Positions 58,779 through 64,000 of a DNA stretch of 64,000 nt are shown here, piece by piece. A program made the translations under genes and the position numbers. Positions within the stretch are counted from its first letter, which is position 1, and every line of letters starts with the position of its first letter. The notes beneath the pieces are model-generated. The model was not told the origin of the DNA. It saw nothing but the letters and a program-made list of their open reading frames with translations, and did not search any database. This DNA comes from Pseudomonas fluorescens (lineage in GTDB: Bacteria; Pseudomonadota; Gammaproteobacteria; Pseudomonadales; Pseudomonadaceae), in assembly GCF_000967965.1 (NCBI RefSeq), contig NZ_LACC01000003.1, positions 29,070-93,069 on the forward strand, read 5' to 3'.

Positions 58779-58788
58779 GAGCAAGCAA

Positions 58789-58828
58789 ACTCCTGTTGAT
58801 TTTGCGAGAAGCAGTTAATCACAGGAGT
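58789..58828. promoter_or_regulatory. Inverted repeat upstream of the MocR gene
   Basis: ACTCCTGTTGATT (58789-58801) and AATCACAGGAGT (58817-58828) form an inverted repeat with one extra base in the left arm, separated by 15 bp, ending 10 bp upstream of the start codon. The left arm includes the ribosome site. It is a candidate self-regulatory operator. Confidence 0.5.
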
Positions 58829-58916
58829 GTTCGAAGACATGTGCGACAACGCCGCCAAAACCCTTTGTTCTAATCATTTGAAACACATTGCCTGGCCCTT
58901 CAACGGAACCCAAACA

Positions 58917-58948
58917 CCTGTGGGAGCGAGCAGGCTCGCTCCCACAGG
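58917..58948. repeat. Single REP palindrome
   Basis: CCTGTGGGAGCGAG and CTCGCTCCCACAGG enclose a 4-bp loop, a perfect 14-bp inverted repeat of the same family as the other REPs in the window. It lies 31 bp after the SDR stop. Confidence 0.9.
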
Positions 58949-58979
58949 TTGCAACTCTTCTTTGGTAGAGATGTTTGCT

Positions 58980-59741
58980 TTAAAACGCAGTAACCCCGCC
59001 ATCCACCGCCAGCGAATGGCCAGTCGTGAACGCCGCGCCATCGCTGCACAGGTACAGCACCGCGCTGGCGATCTCTTCAACCTTCCCGATGCGACCGACC
59101 GGATGCATGGCGTTGGCAAACTCGCCTTTTTTCGGGTCGGCTTCATAAGCGCGACGGAACATGTCGGTGTCGATCACCGCCGGGCACACCGCGTTGACCC
59201 GGATCTTTTTCTTGGCGTACTCAATGGCCGCCGACTTGGTCAGGCCGATCACTGCGTGTTTAGAGGCTGCGTAGATGCTCATTTTCGGCGCGGCCCCAAG
59301 GCCGGCCACCGATGCCGTATTGACGATCGCGCCGCCCCCTTGCGCCAGCAGCAGCGGCAACTGGTACTTCATGCACAGCCAGACGCCTTTGACGTTGACG
59401 CCCATGATCGCGTCGAACTCGTCGAGCGTACCTTCGGCCAACTTGCCTTTTTCGATTTCGATGCCGGCGTTGTTGAAGGCATAGTCAAGGCGACCGTAAG
59501 TGTTGATCACCTCCTCCATCAGATTTTTCACATCGCTTTCCAGGGTAACGTTGCAACGCACGAAGGTCGCTTCGCCGCCGGCTGTACGAATCAGCGCCAC
59601 CGTGCCCTCGCCGCCCGCCACGTCCATATCGGCCACCACGACCTTCAGGCCCTCGGCGGCAAATGCCTGGGCGGTCGCGCGGCCAATACCGGCCGCCCCG
59701 CCTGTCACCACGACCACCTGGCCGGAAAACGTCATGCTCAT
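58980..59741 (-). CDS. Short-chain dehydrogenase/reductase
   Basis: A 253-residue SDR. Cofactor loop TGGAAGIG, NNAG motif, and YAASKHAVIG catalytic Tyr/Lys. The VVVADMD end of beta-strand 2, with an Asp, suggests NAD(H) preference. CPAVIDTDMF follows the active site. The substrate is unknown. I chose the ATG at 59741 (MSMTFSGQ); a longer frame lacks conservation. Confidence 0.9.
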   Translation of the reverse strand: MSMTFSGQVVVVTGGAAGIGRATAQAFAAEGLKVVVADMDVAGGEGTVALIRTAGGEATFVRCNVTLESDVKNLMEEVINTYGRLDYAFNNAGIEIEKGKLAEGTLDEFDAIMGVNVKGVWLCMKYQLPLLLAQGGGAIVNTASVAGLGAAPKMSIYAASKHAVIGLTKSAAIEYAKKKIRVNAVCPAVIDTDMFRRAYEADPKKGEFANAMHPVGRIGKVEEIASAVLYLCSDGAAFTTGHSLAVDGGVTAF

Positions 59742-59977
59742 TGTTATGTCCTCGAATAGAAGAATGCGGGGAATCGCGTGTGACCAGTCTAGCCATGGAG
59801 GTCTTGAACACGGCAGCACTATCAAGGCTCCGGTTGGACATCCATGAGTTGCAGTGATGGAACTGTCGTACCAACTATCACTGCACTGGATCAACCTGCA
59901 TTCGCCGCATCAGCCGAACTTGCGGCATCGTCGCTGACCGGCTATCAACAAAGCTTCATTCATCTTGAGTGCCTGCC

Positions 59978-60982
59978 ATGACCTCCCAGACCAATCGCCA
60001 ATTCCTGCTCGCCAAACGTCCGGTTGGCGCGGCGACCCGAGAGACATTCACCTACCAGGAAGTACCGGTCGGCGAGCCGGCGGCGGGTCAGATCCTGGTT
60101 CAAAACGAATACCTGTCCCTGGACCCGGCCATGCGCGGCTGGATGAACGAGGGCAAGTCCTACATCCCGCCGGTCGGGCTCGGCGAAGTCATGCGCGCCT
60201 TGGGTGTGGGCAAAGTCATTGCCTCGAACAACCCGGGGTTCGCGGTCGGGGATTACGTTAACGGCGCCCTGGGCGTGCAGGACTTCTTCCTCGGCGAGCC
60301 ACGAGGCTTCTACAAGGTCGATCCGAAACTGGCACCGCTGCCACGTTACTTGTCAGCACTGGGCATGACCGGGATGACGGCGTACTTCGCCCTGCTCGAC
60401 GTCGGCGCTCCGAAGGCCGGTGACACAGTGGTGTTGTCAGGCGCAGCTGGCGCCGTGGGCAGCATTGCCGGGCAGATCGCCAAGATCAAAGGGTGCCGGG
60501 TGGTTGGCATCGCCGGCGGCGCCGACAAGTGCAGGTTCCTGATCGATGAACTGGGTTTCGATGGCGCTATCGACTACAAGAATGAAGACGTCCTGGCCGG
60601 CCTCAAGCGCGAGTGCCCGAAAGGCGTCGACGTGTATTTCGATAACGTGGGTGGCGACATTCTCGACGCAGTGCTCAGCCGCCTTAACATGAAGGCGCGG
60701 GTGGTGATTTGCGGTGCCATCAGCCAGTACAACAACAAGGAAGCGGTCAAGGGACCGGCCAACTACCTGTCGCTGCTGGTCAACCGCGCGCGCATGGAAG
60801 GCTTTGTGGTGATGGACTACGCCGCCCAGTACGCCAGCGCCGCCCAGGAAATGGCCGGCTGGATGGCCAAGGGGCAGCTCAAGAGCAAGGAAGACATCGT
60901 TGAAGGACTGGAGACTTTCCCGGAGACGCTGATGAAATTGTTCAGCGGCGAGAATTTCGGGAAGTTGGTGTTGAAGATCTAA
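59978..60982 (+). CDS. NADP-dependent MDR-family oxidoreductase
   Basis: A 334-residue zinc-independent medium-chain reductase of the leukotriene B4 12-hydroxydehydrogenase/curcumin reductase type. The NADP loop is GAAGAVGS, with the DPAMRGWMNEGKSY N-terminal motif of this subfamily. It likely reduces an enone or similar double bond. I chose MTSQTNRQ at 59978 over an ATG three codons upstream. It diverges from the SDR gene 236 bp away. Confidence 0.88.
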   Translation: MTSQTNRQFLLAKRPVGAATRETFTYQEVPVGEPAAGQILVQNEYLSLDPAMRGWMNEGKSYIPPVGLGEVMRALGVGKVIASNNPGFAVGDYVNGALGVQDFFLGEPRGFYKVDPKLAPLPRYLSALGMTGMTAYFALLDVGAPKAGDTVVLSGAAGAVGSIAGQIAKIKGCRVVGIAGGADKCRFLIDELGFDGAIDYKNEDVLAGLKRECPKGVDVYFDNVGGDILDAVLSRLNMKARVVICGAISQYNNKEAVKGPANYLSLLVNRARMEGFVVMDYAAQYASAAQEMAGWMAKGQLKSKEDIVEGLETFPETLMKLFSGENFGKLVLKI

Positions 60983-60994
60983 GGCAACCACAAA

Positions 60995-61108
60995 CCAATG
61001 TGGGTGCGGCGGTGCGGCGATCCGACTTGCTCGCGAATACGATGTATCAGTCAACATTGATGTCGACTGACACGCCCTCTTCGCGAGCAAGCCCGCTCCC
61101 ACATTTGG
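60995..61108. repeat. Degenerate inverted REP pair
   Basis: An AATGTGGGTGCGGC...CTTGCTCGCGAATACG arm is answered by CGCGAGCAAGCCCGCTCCCACATT. The left arm is interrupted by a GTGCGGC duplication. It lies between the oxidoreductase and pyrF and may end both transcripts. Confidence 0.78.
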
Positions 61109-61123
61109 TTCTGCGGTGTCAGA

Positions 61124-61822
61124 TCAGGCCAGTTCAGCCACAACCGAAGCCAATGCCTTGGCCGGATCCGCCGCCTGGCTGATCGGACGGCCGATCACCA
61201 GATAGTCGGAACCGGCATCCAGCGCCTGACGTGGCGTCAGGATTCGGCGCTGATCGTCCTGGGCGCTGCCCGCCGGACGAATCCCCGGGGTCACCAGTTG
61301 CAACGACGGATGCGCAGCTTTCAGTGCCTGGGCCTCCAGGGCCGAGCACACCAGGCCGTCCATCCCGGCTTTTTCCGCCAGGGCGGCCAGGCGCAGCACC
61401 TGCTCCTGGGGCTCGATGTCCAGGCCGATGCCCGCCAGGTCTTCACGCTCCATGCTGGTCAACACGGTCACGCCGATCAGCAACGGCTTCGGACCGGTAC
61501 GCTGATCCAGCACTTCACGGCACGCAGCCATCATGCGCAGGCCGCCGGAGCAGTGCACGTTGACCATCCACACGCCCATTTCCGCAGCCGCCTTGACGGC
61601 CATCGCTGTGGTGTTCGGGATGTCGTGGAACTTGAGGTCCAGGAACACTTCGAAACCCTTGTCGCGCAGGGTACCGACGATTTCCGAAGCGCAGCTGGTG
61701 AACAGTTCCTTGCCGACTTTGACCCGGCACAGCTTCGGGTCCAACTGATCGGCCAGCTTCAGTGCGGCGTCACGGGTAGGGAAATCCAGGGCGACGATGA
61801 TAGGAGTCTGGCAGGCGGACAT
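61124..61822 (-). CDS. pyrF: Orotidine 5'-phosphate decarboxylase
   Basis: A 232-residue enzyme of UMP synthesis. The active site Lys-Asp network is seen in [12 protein letters not shown], with VKVGKELF before it and [10 protein letters not shown] phosphate-binding near the C-terminus. I chose MSACQTPI at 61822 over an upstream ATG at 61858, as the barrel starts there and length matches the family. Confidence 0.95.
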   Translation of the reverse strand: MSACQTPIIVALDFPTRDAALKLADQLDPKLCRVKVGKELFTSCASEIVGTLRDKGFEVFLDLKFHDIPNTTAMAVKAAAEMGVWMVNVHCSGGLRMMAACREVLDQRTGPKPLLIGVTVLTSMEREDLAGIGLDIEPQEQVLRLAALAEKAGMDGLVCSALEAQALKAAHPSLQLVTPGIRPAGSAQDDQRRILTPRQALDAGSDYLVIGRPISQAADPAKALASVVAELA

Positions 61823-62106
61823 GAGTGGGCTCTCAGGCAAGTCGAAATCGGCGCGCATTGTAGCGGAACCAGCGCCGCTGCGGGACCCGATGATCGGTAA
61901 ATCGTCGCGACGGCTCAGGCAAGACTAGCCCTTGAGGCCATTGTGTCGAGCTCGATACAGACACGACACGCCCGCAACACCCCGGCCCGCTACCCTCGGC
62001 AACCGCAACAGGTCCCTGCAACAGCACTTCCCGCCTCAGGGCCGGACGCCTATGCTGGAACCACAACCTCGCAGCCTATCTTTGTGGTTGGCAGCCTACC
62101 TGGCAG

Positions 62107-62877
62107 ATGAACGCACGCATGCACAACACCCAAGCACCCGTGAACGACGACCAAAAAACGCCCGGTGACGACAAACGCTGGAGCATTCGCGCCCTGATCG
62201 TCGACGATGACGTCCCGATCCGCGAATTGATGATCGACTACCTGGCCCGGTTCAACATCCATGCCAGCGGCGTCACCGATGGCGCCGCGATGCGCCTGGC
62301 GATGCAGGCGGAGCATTTCGACGTGGTGGTGCTCGACCTGATGCTGCCCGGTGAAGACGGTCTGTCGCTGTGCCGCTGGCTGCGCGCCGAGTCGGACATC
62401 CCGATCCTGATGCTCACCGCCCGTTGCGAACCCACCGACCGGATCATCGGCCTCGAACTCGGCGCCGACGACTACATGGCCAAGCCGTTCGAGCCCCGCG
62501 AACTGGTGGCGCGGATCCAGACCATCCTGCGCCGGGTGCGCGATGACCGCAGCGAACAGCGGGCGAACATTCGTTTCGACAATTGGCGCCTGAACAGCGT
62601 GCTGCGGCAACTGATTGCCGACAATGGCCTGGTGGTGCCGTTGTCCAACGCCGAATTCCGCCTGCTCTGGGTGTTTATCGAACGTCCGCGCCGCGTGCTC
62701 AGCCGGGAACAACTGCTGGACGCCGCTCGTGGTCGTTCGATCGAAGCCTTTGATCGCAGCATCGACCTGCTGGTGTCGCGCCTGCGCCAGAAACTCGGCG
62801 ACGACCCCAAGGCTCCGCAGTTGATCAAGACCGTTCGCGGTGAGGGTTACCTGTTCGATGCCCGAGACATCGGCTGA
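62107..62877 (+). CDS. OmpR-family response regulator
   Basis: A 256-residue two-domain regulator. Receiver residues: acidic D33-D35, phospho-acceptor D77 (VVVLDLMLPGEDG), Lys near 127 in DDYMAKPFEP. The C-terminal winged helix ends DRSIDLLVSRLRQKLGDDP...IKTVRGEGYLF. A 24-residue polar extension precedes the receiver. The start is uncertain (ATG at 62107 or 62119; neither has a strong ribosome site). It overlaps the kinase gene by one base. Confidence 0.92.
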   Translation: MNARMHNTQAPVNDDQKTPGDDKRWSIRALIVDDDVPIRELMIDYLARFNIHASGVTDGAAMRLAMQAEHFDVVVLDLMLPGEDGLSLCRWLRAESDIPILMLTARCEPTDRIIGLELGADDYMAKPFEPRELVARIQTILRRVRDDRSEQRANIRFDNWRLNSVLRQLIADNGLVVPLSNAEFRLLWVFIERPRRVLSREQLLDAARGRSIEAFDRSIDLLVSRLRQKLGDDPKAPQLIKTVRGEGYLFDARDIG

Positions 62878-63926
62878 TGCGCGGGCGCTTCGATACGCTG
62901 TTCGGTCGCCTGTTTGGCGTACTGTTGCTGGCGATTATCCTCGCGCACCTGCTGGCCTTTGCCTGGTTCCACCATTACGGCCCGCCGCCTCCGCCGCCTC
63001 CACCGGAGTTTTCCGAAGGCCTGGACGGGCCACGCCCGCCACTGGACCCACGTTTCGAGAAACGGCCGCCTCGACCGTGGTTTGGCGGTCCGTTGGTGCC
63101 CCTGACGTTTCAATTGGTCTCGCTGATCATCGCCGCCTGGTACGGCGCCAAACTGCTGAGCCGGCCGATCCAGCGCCTGAGCGACGCGGCCGAGCGCTTG
63201 AGCGAAGACCTCGACAGCCCACCACTGGATGAATCGGGACCACGGGAAGCACGGCAAGCGGCGCACACGTTCAACAAAATGCAGCGCCGAATCCTGGAAC
63301 AGGTCAAGCAGCGCTCGCGCATGCTTGGTGCCGTGTCCCACGACCTGCGCACGCCGTTGTCGCGGCTCAAGCTGCGGCTGGAGAAAATCGACGACGAGAA
63401 GTTGCAAGGCCAGATGCGCCAGGACCTCGACGACATGATCAGCATGCTCGACGCCACGCTCACCTATCTGCATGAACAGCGCACCAGCGAAGCCCCGCAG
63501 TGGATGGACGTGCAGGCGTTGGTGGAGTCCTTGAGCGAAAATGCCCAGGACCAGGGTGCGAACGTCCAGGCCAGCGGCCACTGCGCTCCCCTGCAGGTGC
63601 AGCCAATGGCCTTGCGCTCCTGCATCAACAACCTGATGGACAATGCCCTGCGCTATGCCGGACAGGCGCTGATTACCCTGCAAGACCATCGTGAACAGTT
63701 GGTGATTCGGGTCATCGACCATGGCCCGGGCATCGCCGCAGAACAACGCGAAGCAGTGTTCGAACCCTTCTTTCGCCTTGAAGGCTCGCGTAATCGCAAT
63801 TCCGGCGGCGTTGGCCTGGGCATGACCATTGCCCGGGAGGCCGCGCAACGAATGGGCGGGCAGCTGACACTGGAAGAAACCCCCGGTGGCGGCCTGACGG
63901 CGGTGATTCGCCTGCCGCGCGCCTGA
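62877..63926 (+). CDS. Sensor histidine kinase with a polyproline periplasmic loop
   Basis: A 349-residue kinase. TM1 is at about 12-32, followed by a short periplasmic loop of about 45 residues that is very proline-rich, with eight consecutive prolines at 36-43. TM2 is at about 78-96, followed by HAMP, the phospho-accepting His near 155 (VSHDLRTPLSRL), the N-box NNLMDNALRYA and GVGLGMTIA. Such a short loop points to a membrane or small-molecule sensing mode. The start overlaps the regulator stop (TGATG). Confidence 0.9.
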   Translation: MRGRFDTLFGRLFGVLLLAIILAHLLAFAWFHHYGPPPPPPPPEFSEGLDGPRPPLDPRFEKRPPRPWFGGPLVPLTFQLVSLIIAAWYGAKLLSRPIQRLSDAAERLSEDLDSPPLDESGPREARQAAHTFNKMQRRILEQVKQRSRMLGAVSHDLRTPLSRLKLRLEKIDDEKLQGQMRQDLDDMISMLDATLTYLHEQRTSEAPQWMDVQALVESLSENAQDQGANVQASGHCAPLQVQPMALRSCINNLMDNALRYAGQALITLQDHREQLVIRVIDHGPGIAAEQREAVFEPFFRLEGSRNRNSGGVGLGMTIAREAAQRMGGQLTLEETPGGGLTAVIRLPRA

Positions 63927-63939
63927 AAGCAAAACCGGC

Positions 63940-64000
63940 CCAATGTGGGAGTGAGCCTGCTCGCGATGAGGCCCTGTGCCGATCGAGTAGGAGGCGGGGT
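63940..64000. repeat. REP element cut off by the window
   Basis: CCAATGTGGGAGTGAGCCTGCTCGCGATGAGGCC begins the same REP consensus seen at 886, 20341 and 60995. Only one arm lies in the window. Confidence 0.7.

Overview
The window reads as chromosomal DNA of a Pseudomonas of the P. fluorescens group. It is GC-rich and carries the Pseudomonas gene order tmk-holB-tatD, pabC-fabF-acpP-fabG-fabD-plsX-rpmF and murB-ptpA-kdsB-lpxK-exbDB-comEC. It also has the RgsA/P16-type small RNA locus and many 'GTGGGAGCGAGC...GCTCGCTCCCAC' REP palindromes typical of this group. No phage, insertion sequence, CRISPR array or integrase was seen.

Layout. Positions 1-3.0 kb: a DUF1285 gene fragment, a DUF4823 lipoprotein, an orphan moaA, a TetR regulator and the RgsA-like sRNA. 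Positions 3.0-12.9 kb, minus strand: a cell-envelope and fatty-acid block (tatD, holB, tmk, mltG, pabC, fabF, acpP, fabG, fabD, plsX, rpmF, yceD). Positions 13.0-20.3 kb: maf/yceF, sppA, a HAD phosphatase and rluC, then the divergent rne with a leader of about 640 nt. Positions 20.4-24.8 kb: a minus-strand molybdo-hydroxylase operon (iorA-like, iorB-like, xdhC, mocA-like). Positions 25.1-32.0 kb: the murB-to-exbB operon and comEC. Positions 32.1-39.1 kb: DUF2062, an ABC-2 exporter pair, a glutathione S-transferase, a transglutaminase-like protein, a FadE-type acyl-CoA dehydrogenase and a small acidic protein.

Positions 39.7-53.6 kb hold the main accessory region, a Flp/Tad pilus locus. It has two convergent blocks. 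A plus-strand block encodes a secretin, a TPR lipoprotein and a DUF3613 protein. A minus-strand block encodes Flp, prepilin peptidase, an uncommon winged-helix/AAA+ ATPase, RcpC, TadG, two TadE-like pseudopilins, TadZ, TadA, TadB and TadC. A divergent regulator beside flp joins a degenerate receiver domain (His where the phospho-accepting Asp should be, Leu where the Lys should be) to an AraC-type DNA-binding domain. It sits next to two CGTTAGGA repeats spaced 21 bp apart upstream of flp. No pprA/pprB genes are present.

Positions 53.7-54.1 kb carry a duplicated tRNA-Glu/tRNA-Gly pair under one strong promoter. Positions 54.5-64.0 kb hold a membrane-anchored protein of unknown function, an HBM-like chemoreceptor, a MocR regulator, an SDR, a zinc-independent NADP-dependent reductase, pyrF, and an OmpR/histidine-kinase pair whose sensor has eight consecutive prolines. 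Most of the window is conserved housekeeping sequence. The best candidates for new biology are the regulator and AAA+ protein of the Tad locus, the missing pilZ between tatD and holB, and the hairpin upstream of moaA.
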